NCBI GenBank assembly: GCA_964019655.1
Contig: CAXHTR010000005.1
Span: 1-64,000, forward strand
Length of the DNA: 64,000 nucleotides
DNA from: Perkinsela sp. pyNocScin1
Lineage: Eukaryota > Euglenozoa > Kinetoplastea > Prokinetoplastida > Perkinselidae
Reading direction: 5' to 3'
In this document: one piece after another, positions 53,625-63,074 of the stretch
Position numbering within the stretch: the stretch's first letter is position 1
How the letters are laid out: each line of letters begins with the position of its first letter
Program-made: the position numbers and the translations under genes
The notes under the pieces: model-generated
Told to the model about the DNA's origin: nothing
The model's database searches: none
Seen by the model: the letters and a program-made list of their open reading frames with translations, nothing else

Positions 53625-54440
53625 TCACAAGAGGCCTGCAATGAAAGCAAGAATATCGTCCTCTTCCTTTTCATTAGTGCAGTGGGCTAGGTCATGATAG
53701 AAATGCACATCAATACCTTTACTGCTAACTTTAAGATGGTTTTTGAGAAAGTTTACAGATTTTTTAGCGAGATCGATCGGGACGACAAAGTCACACGCCC
53801 CATGAGCTATAAAAAACCTTTGTTTTGCCCTCATTTCACTGACCGCCGCATCATCGATCGCTTCAAGATGCTCGCGACCTGGCAAAAAGCCGCTCAGACA
53901 AAGAACTCCAGACACACCAGTATCAGCGAGTAGAGAAGTATACAGAGCTACGGCACCACCCTGGCTGAAACCTCCTAGAAAAATCTTGATCGGCGTCTCT
54001 GTTTTGTGAGAGCTTCTGCCACGCTCGCCCTCTATGATGTGCTCCACGTAAGCAGCAGCAAGAGTCAGTCCAATCTTGTCCTCGTCAGCATCAATGCTCA
54101 TGCTTGCGATGTCGAACCAGCTGTTCATCGAAAGTCCTTGCGCGATTGTAACAGGCATCACTGGGGCTGTGGGCAGGATGAAACGTATAAAAGGGAACCT
54201 TGGTGCGACACATTTTTTCATGAAATCAACCCATCCCTCACCAGAATCTCCTAGTCCGTGACAGAAAATCATAGATGCCTTGTGCTCAGACTTTGGCTCC
54301 ACGACAAACGTTCGTCCAAAGTAATTTTTGAGCGAAGAAGCTACTTTGCGCTCCAAGTCGACCCGTTCAATGCAATCAGTATAATTGGACCTCATCCGAG
54401 AAAGCATTTTCTGCATGTCTTTCACCCCCGCGTGCTTCAT
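53625..54440 (-). CDS. Acyl-protein thioesterase / carboxylesterase (APT1-like)
   Basis: A 271-aa alpha/beta hydrolase. It has the family markers FCHGLGDSGEGW, the nucleophile elbow GGFSQGGAVALY, a catalytic aspartate in HGACDFVVPIDLA, and the final histidine in YHDLAHCTNEKEEDDILAF. This order fits acyl-protein thioesterases (LYPLA1/2), which remove palmitate from proteins, or related lysophospholipases. The usual length is about 230 aa; the extra N-terminal 40 residues are charged and not a clear leader. An internal methionine such as M9 or M12 could be the real start. Confidence 0.9.
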   Translation of the reverse strand: MKHAGVKDMQKMLSRMRSNYTDCIERVDLERKVASSLKNYFGRTFVVEPKSEHKASMIFCHGLGDSGEGWVDFMKKCVAPRFPFIRFILPTAPVMPVTIAQGLSMNSWFDIASMSIDADEDKIGLTLAAAYVEHIIEGERGRSSHKTETPIKIFLGGFSQGGAVALYTSLLADTGVSGVLCLSGFLPGREHLEAIDDAAVSEMRAKQRFFIAHGACDFVVPIDLAKKSVNFLKNHLKVSSKGIDVHFYHDLAHCTNEKEEDDILAFIAGLL

Positions 54441-54564
54441 GTTAAATATTCACAGAAGAAAATGGTATACTCCAATACACGGAGAGAAAAATACCTCGAT
54501 GTTTATCGTTCATGGGCAGCCCCAAATTAATATAGATTATACATATAAAAGCAAAGCTCGCACG

Positions 54565-55560
54565 TCAATATACGTTGTCCACACTTCCGACCGCCTTATC
54601 CATTCTATCAAGCCACTCTTTTACGGTGGAATGAGACTTTACTTCCTCATAGACTCGATGCCCACGGATAGACTGGAGAACGCCATACACTTCGACATCG
54701 GCTAAATCGGGAACTTTTCCCCCATGAAAGGCCTTTCCTGTGAGACCATCCACTGCCCACTCGCTCATAACCTTTCGAAGTGCTTCCTTTGGCGGAACCT
54801 TGGCGCTTTCATAGCCATATTGCTTTTCCAGCGTTGGCAACGTCTTAAGTCGTGAAACGAGGTACATCACTGGTGCACCAATAAGCTTCAGAAAAACCTT
54901 GTTATGCGGAGCGATCGCATCGTGTTGGTCGATATAGCTGTACCCGCGCCAAGCTTCAAGAAGGCTCGAGTTGATATTTATCACAATAAAGCGGACAAGA
55001 CGCTCCCTCGCGAATTCACGCCACTTGCTAATGTCTTTGTTGTCCAGGGACTTCTTCCATGACTCAGACCCAGATCTCGCTGAAGGTAGCATCTCGCACA
55101 GCTTATCAACAATAGCCCCTGAGTCGACAAGAAGCGGACCGTAGAGCGTAGGCTGCAGCTGGAGCTGGGGAACCTTGGAATAGCGATGCGATGCGATTTC
55201 ACTCTTGAATATCGGCTCAACCTCGACGCATTCGTGCGGAATGTTATGTAAGTCAAGGAAAGCTTTGACGATACCACAAAACGGGCATGTCGAATAGCGG
55301 TAGAGCTTGGCTGGATTGCCCCCTCCCTTATTCGATAGGAGCATCGAAATCTCTTGAGTAATCGCCCTTTGGTCTTGCTGTGCGTTGAATGTTTCTGCTG
55401 ATACAGCAGAGTTCTCCTTTAAGCGGCGCTTGTACATCACAGTTCCTATGCCAGCACCGACAAACCCAGTCAGTGCTGTATATTTCGCAATTTTGCGAAT
55501 CATTGATCGAGCAAAAGAAAGGTTCGAAGAAAAAAGGTGCATATTGATGGTCGATATCAT
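54565..55560 (-). CDS. GST/glutaredoxin-type protein, prostaglandin E synthase 2-like
   Basis: A 331-aa protein with the glutaredoxin-like core YRYSTCPFCGIVKAFLDLHNIPHECVEVEP, whose CPFC motif is typical of the mPGES-2 family, then a helical GST-type C-terminal domain. A hydrophobic stretch near the N-terminus (YTALTGFVGAGIGTVMY) followed by basic residues suggests membrane anchoring. Family members are widespread in eukaryotes and their true role is often unclear; prostaglandin synthesis is not implied here. I start it at the ATG at 55560, because the longer frame begins with TTG and would overlap the adjacent gene. ATG codons at 55542 and 55503 are further options. Confidence 0.8.
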   Translation of the reverse strand: MISTINMHLFSSNLSFARSMIRKIAKYTALTGFVGAGIGTVMYKRRLKENSAVSAETFNAQQDQRAITQEISMLLSNKGGGNPAKLYRYSTCPFCGIVKAFLDLHNIPHECVEVEPIFKSEIASHRYSKVPQLQLQPTLYGPLLVDSGAIVDKLCEMLPSARSGSESWKKSLDNKDISKWREFARERLVRFIVININSSLLEAWRGYSYIDQHDAIAPHNKVFLKLIGAPVMYLVSRLKTLPTLEKQYGYESAKVPPKEALRKVMSEWAVDGLTGKAFHGGKVPDLADVEVYGVLQSIRGHRVYEEVKSHSTVKEWLDRMDKAVGSVDNVY

Positions 55561-55585
55561 GAAAAACAAAGAAAATTTTCTCAAC

Positions 55586-57013
55586 TTAGTACCACCCACG
55601 AGTGGGTGAGGGCAAACCAACAGAAAGTGTGGAGTTTTTGTATTGGTATCGCGCTGACCAAAGTTCGTTACCGAGACCTTTCTGAGCTCGTGAATGTGGA
55701 AGTGGCATGCCCAGCTCTTCTCTTTCTTGGGCGAAGTCTATAAAAGATTTATGCATTGTGTGTTTGGGGAAAATCCGTTTTTCTTCGACTATTCTTCGGC
55801 CACACTCATCGCGAGTCCCACTCACTATGCCGGCCCATCGATTTTTGAAATTCTTTCGCGAGAGGCGCTTGACTGGGCTCTTTTTGGTGTGCAGAGCTTG
55901 AGCCATACCTATTCCCTGTAAGCTACTATACACCTTCGGGTCTATATTCATTGTATTCAAGTGACTTTTGTGAATAAAAGAGCCCATCACACGATCTTCT
56001 TGGATAAGCCGTAAGCGCTTCTCGGCAAAATCTGGATCAAGTTCAGCTGTTCCCAATGTTGGAAGGCCCGCTTGAACAAAACTGGCAGCTGCCCGCATCG
56101 GCTCTGTTTGTTCCTCCAATACTTTTCTTTTCTCATGACTTCGCTTGTTGCGAGTGTCAACGACTTCTTCGCGAGCTCGATGCTCAAGTCGTTGAATTAA
56201 GTGCCATTTATGCTTTCGGCTGCATCTACTTATAGCTAGCTTTTCTTCTTGAGTGATAAGGCACTCTTTGCCGTCAATGCGACGGCGCAGTTGCTTCAAG
56301 CGGTACCATCGCGCCTTTCTCATTGACATAGGCAGGCTCAGTAATTTTGTTCGCATAGCTTCATCATGCTCCGTTATACCTATTCCACCGTATAAAACGC
56401 GGTCACGAAAAGCTTGGCCTAGTCTTTTTGCCCATAGGGGAAACATACTTTCATCCCCCAAAAAGTAAGCATCGAGCCGTTGCTCTGACGTTATCTCAGT
56501 TTCGTCAAGCTTCTTTCGATAGATTCGAATTTTCCTAGCATCTGATTTTTCCATATAAAGTTCCCTTCTGGATCTTTGATATAAATCTGCCGAAGGATTC
56601 CGTATATTCTTGATACGAGAAACGATGGACGACAGGTAAGAGCTGCGCCTTTTAGAGAAATAATCACGATCTGCGAAAGATTCTAGCCGCTTTCGTGCCT
56701 CGCTAATGCCTTCTTTTGCATCAAGATTCTCAGAAGCTTGTTTTTCTCCAGAGCTTTCAGGGCACCGGCCGTAGCATAGTTCTTTGAAATTACCCCATGA
56801 AAGATTTTGTGATGAAAAGCGCGTTTCCATGCGACATGCGTGTAGACGTTCATTAAGAAGCTTTTTCGCTACCGCATAGTCACTACTATTTTTTGATCTA
56901 AAATCTTGCACGTCAAGAAGATCATTCCTTCGACTTTTCTCGAACTCGCGCGGGGAAGATTTCGATGGGTAGTAGATACGCGCTTTTCGTAAAGTAAATC
57001 TAGAGGACCGCAT
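55586..57013 (-). CDS. Uncharacterised lysine/arginine-rich protein, possibly organelle-targeted
   Basis: A 475-aa protein I do not recognise. It starts at the ATG at 57013 (the longer frame opens with GTG). The first 20 residues (MRSSRFTLRKARIYYPSKSS) are basic with hydroxylated residues and no acidic ones, as in mitochondrial leaders. The rest is rich in arginine, lysine and glutamate with several predicted helices, and has conserved-looking aromatic stretches (FKNRWAGIVSGTRDECGRR). An organelle RNA- or ribosome-associated role is possible from composition only. It lies 25 bp from the mPGES-2-like gene. Confidence 0.65.
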   Translation of the reverse strand: MRSSRFTLRKARIYYPSKSSPREFEKSRRNDLLDVQDFRSKNSSDYAVAKKLLNERLHACRMETRFSSQNLSWGNFKELCYGRCPESSGEKQASENLDAKEGISEARKRLESFADRDYFSKRRSSYLSSIVSRIKNIRNPSADLYQRSRRELYMEKSDARKIRIYRKKLDETEITSEQRLDAYFLGDESMFPLWAKRLGQAFRDRVLYGGIGITEHDEAMRTKLLSLPMSMRKARWYRLKQLRRRIDGKECLITQEEKLAISRCSRKHKWHLIQRLEHRAREEVVDTRNKRSHEKRKVLEEQTEPMRAAASFVQAGLPTLGTAELDPDFAEKRLRLIQEDRVMGSFIHKSHLNTMNIDPKVYSSLQGIGMAQALHTKKSPVKRLSRKNFKNRWAGIVSGTRDECGRRIVEEKRIFPKHTMHKSFIDFAQEREELGMPLPHSRAQKGLGNELWSARYQYKNSTLSVGLPSPTRGWY

Positions 57014-57155
57014 GCATAACGCAATGTATCGAGGTATATGCGTGAATAAGAATACACATAGGTAAAGTAGACATTCACAGATAGTCACAGCATATTCTTC
57101 TGAAGAATAGCGTGTGAAATCACAGCATTACACGGGCTTGCAAGGAAATCGTACA

Positions 57156-58388
57156 TTATATTGTGTTCTTGGGCACGTTTGAGAGCGAATGGCCGACTCG
57201 GGCAGCCCGAAACGGACTGTCTTGTGTAATAATGCTTGAAGTGTCTTCACGAACACCAAAGCCTGCTGGCTCGCTTCCTACTACCCATGACCCAATAGTG
57301 GAGAACCAGCCATCCAAAGGTTTTTGATTAGCAGCTTCCTGATATATGTAGCCAGAATCTTGGACACTCTCTCCTTTTTTAGTATAGGAGCTCCCCTCTT
57401 CAAAGAAGTTAATGCCACGCCCCCCTCGCCCAGCTACGGGCTTCTTGAAAAATGCCTGATGGAGAAGGGGCTGATCAGAAGCGCGAAGCACGTGCTGACT
57501 GTTTTCAAGACCGAGCTGGGTCATCGTCATTTTATTTGTTGTGACAATTTTCCAGAGAGGCTCCATCACTGAGATATCTGGATGGAGCAAGATGTCATGC
57601 AATCGCAGAGTCTGTGCTCTTGCACCGGTGGATTTTGAAAGGTCTTTTTCGTAGGAATTAAATACAGAATTCCAAGACCACATTTTCCAGACGAAGCGAA
57701 CACGCTCTCCGTCCACATGAAAGATATTTCCGCTGGAATCTCTCACAAAGTCGTCTAGGCCAACGCAAAGTTTGGATTTTAAACCAGCCGCAGATGCGAT
57801 TTCTTGCATATACGCCGCGTTATATTTTTCTTCGCTATCATTATCGATCATGAAATGGCACACTGTGCCCTTGAGCATTCGCAGAGACTTCCATTGAGAT
57901 ATTAATGCAAGCTCAAGCTTTCTACCCGCATCGCCTCCTTCAATAACGTGCATTGACTTTGCCCACTTTTTTTGGATGACCGCAGTTTCAAGCAGAGCAC
58001 CCGCACTATCTGCGTTGTACTCTAGCACCTTAATTGTCTGCGTCTTGTCTAGAATCAAGTCAAAGCGACCGGATATAGTCATAGCCCGATGCTCAGACCA
58101 AGATTTTCGAATAGGCTCCCAGAAGGTATGTGGAATTCCAAAATCCATCATCAAGCGGTTACTTTTGATGACCTTTTCAGTCGCTTTCATGAATGCATCA
58201 TGGAATGTCTTAGTCACAGTATTGATTTGATCCTCAAGCTCTGGGGTGAACATGTAATAAACCGCTGTTTCCTCCTGTTTTCTTGTACACTCAGGACCAT
58301 AAACATCACAGAAATACTTTTCGCTCGGAACAAGGGAATTGAGAAATGGTAGCTGCGCAGAAATCGCTGGTACACTGACGCGCTTCAT
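57156..58388 (-). CDS. Glutathionylspermidine synthase-like ATP-grasp protein
   Basis: A 410-aa protein starting at the ATG at 58388 (the longer frame opens with TTG). It matches the synthetase domain of glutathionylspermidine synthases: GRFDLILD (R-x-D), KVLEYNADSAGALLETA with the E-x-N magnesium site, the KKPVAGRGGRGINFF loop, IYQEA, and GSWVVGSEPAGFGVREDTSSIIT near the end. The R-x-D and E-x-N residues correspond to known ATP/Mg ligands in E. coli GspS. It lacks the N-terminal amidase domain of bifunctional GspS, so it resembles YgiC/YjfC-type bacterial proteins. These ligate amines or amino acids to small peptides; the substrate here is unknown. A bacterial origin by transfer is an inference. 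Confidence 0.85.
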   Translation of the reverse strand: MKRVSVPAISAQLPFLNSLVPSEKYFCDVYGPECTRKQEETAVYYMFTPELEDQINTVTKTFHDAFMKATEKVIKSNRLMMDFGIPHTFWEPIRKSWSEHRAMTISGRFDLILDKTQTIKVLEYNADSAGALLETAVIQKKWAKSMHVIEGGDAGRKLELALISQWKSLRMLKGTVCHFMIDNDSEEKYNAAYMQEIASAAGLKSKLCVGLDDFVRDSSGNIFHVDGERVRFVWKMWSWNSVFNSYEKDLSKSTGARAQTLRLHDILLHPDISVMEPLWKIVTTNKMTMTQLGLENSQHVLRASDQPLLHQAFFKKPVAGRGGRGINFFEEGSSYTKKGESVQDSGYIYQEAANQKPLDGWFSTIGSWVVGSEPAGFGVREDTSSIITQDSPFRAARVGHSLSNVPKNTI

Positions 58389-58468
58389 CTGATCAGTTGG
58401 CCAAAGCAAAAACAAAGAAAGGTTTTTAGCAAGCGAACTATGAGAAGAATGAGACAATCAATTTTGTA

Positions 58469-59995
58469 TCACAAGTCACACAGCATGATATTCGTACCCT
58501 TGTCGTTGGAGAGCTTACCGTTATCAAGGTTCTTTCGCAGATGCTTCACACGAACCATGTTTTCACTCCATTCATCTGGGGCTACAAAAACAGCACGCTG
58601 CGCCCCATGCGTATCTGCATACGCAAAGCATTGGGCGATTTTCTTTGTGTGCATGATAATATCGGCAGATCGACCCTTTTCTCGTAGCATTGAGAGAACC
58701 TTGATCGCGGCTGGGCGCATGCTTTCATCGAACGGGATAACGAGATCATCAATGGTTTTCTGCAAAGTAGGAAGCAGCTTTTTTTCTCGTAAAATCTCGA
58801 GAATAACGCAGTCACCAAACCCAAAGCCACAAGCTGGTAAATCTTGACTTGCCCCGTAGGTTGTAAAAATTTTGTCGTATCGGCCACCACCACATATAGC
58901 TCTAAACTTCTTTCGAGTATCAGAGACTTCAAACACAACACCCGTATAGTATGCAAGACCCCTGACGACAGACGCATCAAAAACAACCCACTTTTCAAAT
59001 CCATAGGCCTCGAGCATGGTAAAGAGGCTTCGAATTTCAATAACAGCCTCGATACCAGATGATGCGGCTATATTTTGCTCTGTATCGTATGAAAGAAAGA
59101 TTCTCTCAATGCCAGCGAGGCTGCCTTCCTGAAGATATCGGAAAATGCTAAAAATAACATCTTCATGAAGTTTTATTTCTTCAAGCATGTGCCAGATCTC
59201 TTCACGTGTAAGCTTGTCGTATTTGTCAATGATAATGCAAACTTGCAGAAAGTCATCATCACTTACACCACTGAGCTTCAGCGCTTCTTGAAGGATCTTT
59301 CGAGAGTTTACCTTTACGACAACGTCGTTCTCTGTTAAGCCAAAGCTCTTGAGCGCGGTGCAGATAGATGCGATGAGCTCAGCCTCGCCAGCTACACCCT
59401 TGACGCCCACAATATCCATGTTCCATTGATAGTGCTCGCGCCTTCTTCCACGAGTAATGTCCTCGTATCTCCAGCACTGTGGAATAGAGAACCATTTAGC
59501 TGGTAGAGCGAGGGATTTTCCTTTGGCCATTATTAAGCGCGCCAAACTTGGTGTCATTTCGGGGCGTAGGGCAACACGGTGTCCATGGGCGGTAGCGAAA
59601 TTATACATTTGTTTTGTAATTTCCTCTCCCCCTTTTCGAATATACAAACTCTCATGCTCTAGCACGGGGGCATCATATTCTTCAAAACAAAATTTATGCG
59701 CAGTGGAGCGAAAGGTTTCGAATATATAGTTTCGCACGCGCATCTCTTCAGGTGGAAAATCTCTTGTTCCTTGGACAGGATCAATAATTACTTTAGGCTT
59801 ACTTTTGCCGTCCTTCTTTGGGGTGCTTTTACTTAATGCAGTGCGTTCTACTGATTGACGTATTGGCATATAATCCCGTATACGCTCATAGAGGAGTGAT
59901 ACTCCAGGGCCGAGGAGGGCATAAATCGCTTGAATTCGTACCTTTATCATAGTGGCACATTTCTCTGGCAGCAAATTGTAAACCAGGCCTGACAT
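58469..59995 (-). CDS. HARS: Histidyl-tRNA synthetase
   Basis: A 508-aa class II synthetase that charges tRNA-His. Motif 1 lies in [17 protein letters not shown], and motif 2 in [24 protein letters not shown]. The HisRS signatures [13 protein letters not shown] and [13 protein letters not shown] are present, with motif 3 around [10 protein letters not shown]. The C-terminal anticodon-binding domain is complete. The N-terminal 75 residues precede the catalytic fold and contain basic and lysine-rich segments; they could be an organelle leader or a tRNA-binding extension. It lies 80 bp from the glutathionylspermidine-synthase-like gene on the same strand. Confidence 0.95.
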   Translation of the reverse strand: MSGLVYNLLPEKCATMIKVRIQAIYALLGPGVSLLYERIRDYMPIRQSVERTALSKSTPKKDGKSKPKVIIDPVQGTRDFPPEEMRVRNYIFETFRSTAHKFCFEEYDAPVLEHESLYIRKGGEEITKQMYNFATAHGHRVALRPEMTPSLARLIMAKGKSLALPAKWFSIPQCWRYEDITRGRRREHYQWNMDIVGVKGVAGEAELIASICTALKSFGLTENDVVVKVNSRKILQEALKLSGVSDDDFLQVCIIIDKYDKLTREEIWHMLEEIKLHEDVIFSIFRYLQEGSLAGIERIFLSYDTEQNIAASSGIEAVIEIRSLFTMLEAYGFEKWVVFDASVVRGLAYYTGVVFEVSDTRKKFRAICGGGRYDKIFTTYGASQDLPACGFGFGDCVILEILREKKLLPTLQKTIDDLVIPFDESMRPAAIKVLSMLREKGRSADIIMHTKKIAQCFAYADTHGAQRAVFVAPDEWSENMVRVKHLRKNLDNGKLSNDKGTNIMLCDL

Positions 59996-60066
59996 ATGAA
60001 CGATATCTGATAAAAAAAAAGAATAAATCGTGAGGTCAAAACATTTTGCATCATGCTCATTTTCAA

Positions 60067-62997
60067 TTAAAAGTTTTTGTCTGCGAATTCCTTAGCCTTT
60101 TCGATAGCTATTTCCAAATCCCCTTGCAGCCCTCCTTGTGCAAGGCTTGCTTTACCACCACCTTTTCCTGTTGCAAAGCGTACCCATGCTAAAGCGTCAA
60201 AATCCATCGGAGATGGTGAAGAGGCCATGATGAGGCCACTGCCTAATTTTGAGCAATAAAGCACAACAGCTACGGGAAGAGAGACCGAGGAGGCTTCGAG
60301 TATCGCACTATGAACTTTCAGTAAAGCATCACGGTTTGCTCCGAATTCATCTTTGACACAGCAAAAGATGTACTTGGATCCGTCGGGAATGCTCTTACTG
60401 AACTCCAACCCAAATGTAGCAGCCCTCTTCAGCAAATTGTTTGTGATTTCCTTTTTTACTTTCAGGCCTTTTGAAATCTCATTGTCTATCGCTATTCGCA
60501 TCTTAAGCTTCAGACCGAGAGGACTCTGGCTTGCATTGAGATCTGCACGTATCTTGCTGAGCTCTTTCGCATTGTGCTCAAGTTGCTGCAAAGCGGGACC
60601 GAACGATTGCTTATCAACTGTGAGTTCAAGGGCTTGCTCGAAACGGGACTCGATCATTTTTCCGCACTCAATGGACTTTTCCGCTTCAATGCCTGTAGCA
60701 CAAACTATACGGCGAACACCTTTTGTCAATGCCTCTTCACTTAGAATGACAACACTTTGAATAGTAGATGTTTCGCATACGTGCGTTCCACCACACAGCT
60801 CGATGCTGTATGTCTTCAAAGTTTCGTCATTGCGTGGATCAGACAAAATCTTCTCGATAGGCATACCGATACTGACGACTCGTACGGTTTTTCCATACTT
60901 TTCATCGAAAATTGCACGAAGCGTATGGATATTGAGAGCTTCTTCGATGCTCACTTCACGGGAATATATTGTCATGTTGCTTTGAATAGCTTTTTGCAAA
61001 GCATCATCAAGTAAAGATATATCGTTCGCTTCAATTCGCTCACTCCAAGAAAAGTCAAATCTCAGGATGTTTTCACCGACGAAACTTCCTTTCTGATGTA
61101 CTTCTAAGCATTTGTCTGGCTTCCCGAATTGGAGAATGTCTCGGAGCTTATGGTTCAAAATATGCGTCATTGTATGATTTTTGCAAATGCACATTCTTCT
61201 TGCAGCATCAACCATGCAGTGCACCTGATCGTTGACAGATATACATCCTGCAGCTATAGAGCCAATGTGGCATGTGTATCCACCAAACTTATAAACTTGG
61301 AGGACCTGGAATTCGGTGTTTTCAGATCCATGGAGCCTGATGATACCAGTGTCGTAAATTTGGCCGCCGGACTCGGCATAGAAAGAAGTTGCGTCAAGAA
61401 TTATTCCAATTGTCCCTTCAGAATTCGACGCGTTCTCTATGAAGCAGCTCTGCTTCTGTGAGAATATTTCAAGAACTTTACTTATCGGTGATACATCACT
61501 TGCAACCATATATTTAAGCTCATCTGAAGTAGTTTGTACCTTATTGGACTGTAAGTAATGTATTGCGTAATTGTCCAAAAAATCCTTTTTTTCATCTGTT
61601 TTACCAGAATTTCTATTCTTTGAGCGCAGCTTCTCTGCTTCAAAAGCTTCAAGATCTACTCCAGCTCCCTTTTCATTGGCCATGATGAGTGTAAGGTCGA
61701 CCGGAAAACCGTATCTGTCATGCAAAATAAAAGCGTCTGACCCAGAGATTACGTTTTTTTGGGATTTATCCTCGAGTGACATGTTCGCAAGAATGCTTTC
61801 AAAGTGCTTCAAACCAAGTTTATAAGTTTTGTAAAACGCTTTTTGCTCATCACTGAGCAACGCTTTGACTCGGTTCATTAGTTTTTGATCCTTGAGATCT
61901 GAGAATGCTTCACCCAGCGTCTCTTGAACGCTCTCTAAAAGCTCTATAAGAAAGCCTTGAGGCGCATCAAGAAATTCATGGCCAAACCGAATGGCTCTGC
62001 GAATGATGCGCCGTAAAACATACCCACGTCCCGTTGATTCTGGAGTTGCTCCGTCGATTATTGCCATTGTAAGCGTGCGAATATGGTCAGCCACCACGCG
62101 ATAGGCAATATTTCTTTGCTCATCTTCGACAGAGCATCTCTGGGACTCCTCACATGTCTTGTACGGATCAAGGCTTGCAGTGACGCTTTGTATACGTTTG
62201 AAAATTGGATTCCATATATCTGTATCATAATTGCTTTGCTTTCCTTGAAGAACAGCCAGTAATCTTTCAAAGCCCATTCCTGTATCGACATGTTTAACTG
62301 GAAGCTGCTGAAGCTTCCCATTTTGATCTCTGTTGTACTCAACAAAAACAAGGTTCCAAAGCTCGACGACGGAAGGATCATCTTGATTGACTAGCTGACA
62401 AGCGTCTCGACCACCGATCATATCGTAGTGTATTTCAGTGCTTCTTCCACATGGACCAGTCTCGCCCATTTCCCAAAAGTTATCTTTCATGCCACATTTC
62501 AATATACGTTTCTCGGGAACAAATTTCGCCCATATTTCGTAGCTATCAGAATCTTCTTGCAAGCCAACTTCTTTGTCACCAGCAAAAACTGTGACGTACA
62601 ACCTATCTGGGGATATACCGAACTTTGATGTTAGCAGATCCCATGCCATAGGGATGGCTTCATTCTTGAAATAATCTCCGAAACTCCAGCTTCCAAGCAT
62701 CTCAAAAAACGTATGATGATACGTATCCCTTCCAACATCTTCGAGGTCGTTGTGCTTTCCACCTGCCCGGATACACTTTTGGGTATTGACAGCACGCTTT
62801 ACACCATATAGCTTTGAGCTGGGATCTTCTTTACCTAATAGAATGTTCTTGAATTGGTTCATACCAGCATTTGTGAAAAGAAGTGTAGGGTCATTTTCCG
62901 GCACAACCCTTGATGATGGAACCAGTGTATGCCCATGCTCTTCTATGAAGTATTTGATAAAAGTTTCCCGAACTTTAGCTGCGGTCCACGTTGACAT
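60067..62997 (-). CDS. AARS: Alanyl-tRNA synthetase
   Basis: A 976-aa class II synthetase that charges tRNA-Ala and edits misacylated serine or glycine. I start at the ATG at 62997 because the open frame begins with TTG two codons earlier. The catalytic core shows [31 protein letters not shown] and [10 protein letters not shown]. The tRNA recognition region and editing site follow with [11 protein letters not shown] (HxxxH zinc site) and [10 protein letters not shown]. The C-terminal C-Ala domain is present, with the glycine-rich [15 protein letters not shown]. The length is typical of eukaryotic cytosolic AlaRS. Whether it also serves organelles is unknown; no clear leader is seen. Confidence 0.96.
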   Translation of the reverse strand: MSTWTAAKVRETFIKYFIEEHGHTLVPSSRVVPENDPTLLFTNAGMNQFKNILLGKEDPSSKLYGVKRAVNTQKCIRAGGKHNDLEDVGRDTYHHTFFEMLGSWSFGDYFKNEAIPMAWDLLTSKFGISPDRLYVTVFAGDKEVGLQEDSDSYEIWAKFVPEKRILKCGMKDNFWEMGETGPCGRSTEIHYDMIGGRDACQLVNQDDPSVVELWNLVFVEYNRDQNGKLQQLPVKHVDTGMGFERLLAVLQGKQSNYDTDIWNPIFKRIQSVTASLDPYKTCEESQRCSVEDEQRNIAYRVVADHIRTLTMAIIDGATPESTGRGYVLRRIIRRAIRFGHEFLDAPQGFLIELLESVQETLGEAFSDLKDQKLMNRVKALLSDEQKAFYKTYKLGLKHFESILANMSLEDKSQKNVISGSDAFILHDRYGFPVDLTLIMANEKGAGVDLEAFEAEKLRSKNRNSGKTDEKKDFLDNYAIHYLQSNKVQTTSDELKYMVASDVSPISKVLEIFSQKQSCFIENASNSEGTIGIILDATSFYAESGGQIYDTGIIRLHGSENTEFQVLQVYKFGGYTCHIGSIAAGCISVNDQVHCMVDAARRMCICKNHTMTHILNHKLRDILQFGKPDKCLEVHQKGSFVGENILRFDFSWSERIEANDISLLDDALQKAIQSNMTIYSREVSIEEALNIHTLRAIFDEKYGKTVRVVSIGMPIEKILSDPRNDETLKTYSIELCGGTHVCETSTIQSVVILSEEALTKGVRRIVCATGIEAEKSIECGKMIESRFEQALELTVDKQSFGPALQQLEHNAKELSKIRADLNASQSPLGLKLKMRIAIDNEISKGLKVKKEITNNLLKRAATFGLEFSKSIPDGSKYIFCCVKDEFGANRDALLKVHSAILEASSVSLPVAVVLYCSKLGSGLIMASSPSPMDFDALAWVRFATGKGGGKASLAQGGLQGDLEIAIEKAKEFADKNF

Positions 62998-63074
62998 TTT
63001 CAAACAAGATTCAAAGAAGATAACGAAGGATAAAAATCGTATTCACTTAGCTGCAATAAGAATGTCTATCAATA

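Noticed and set aside
57014-57088. GTG or TTG starts giving longer proteins (also at the NTF2, DOA1-like, SPP, AT-hook, mPGES-2-like, GSP-like and AlaRS genes)
   Set aside because: Eukaryotic genes rarely start with GTG or TTG, several such extensions overlap neighbours, and an in-frame ATG lies close downstream before the conserved region.
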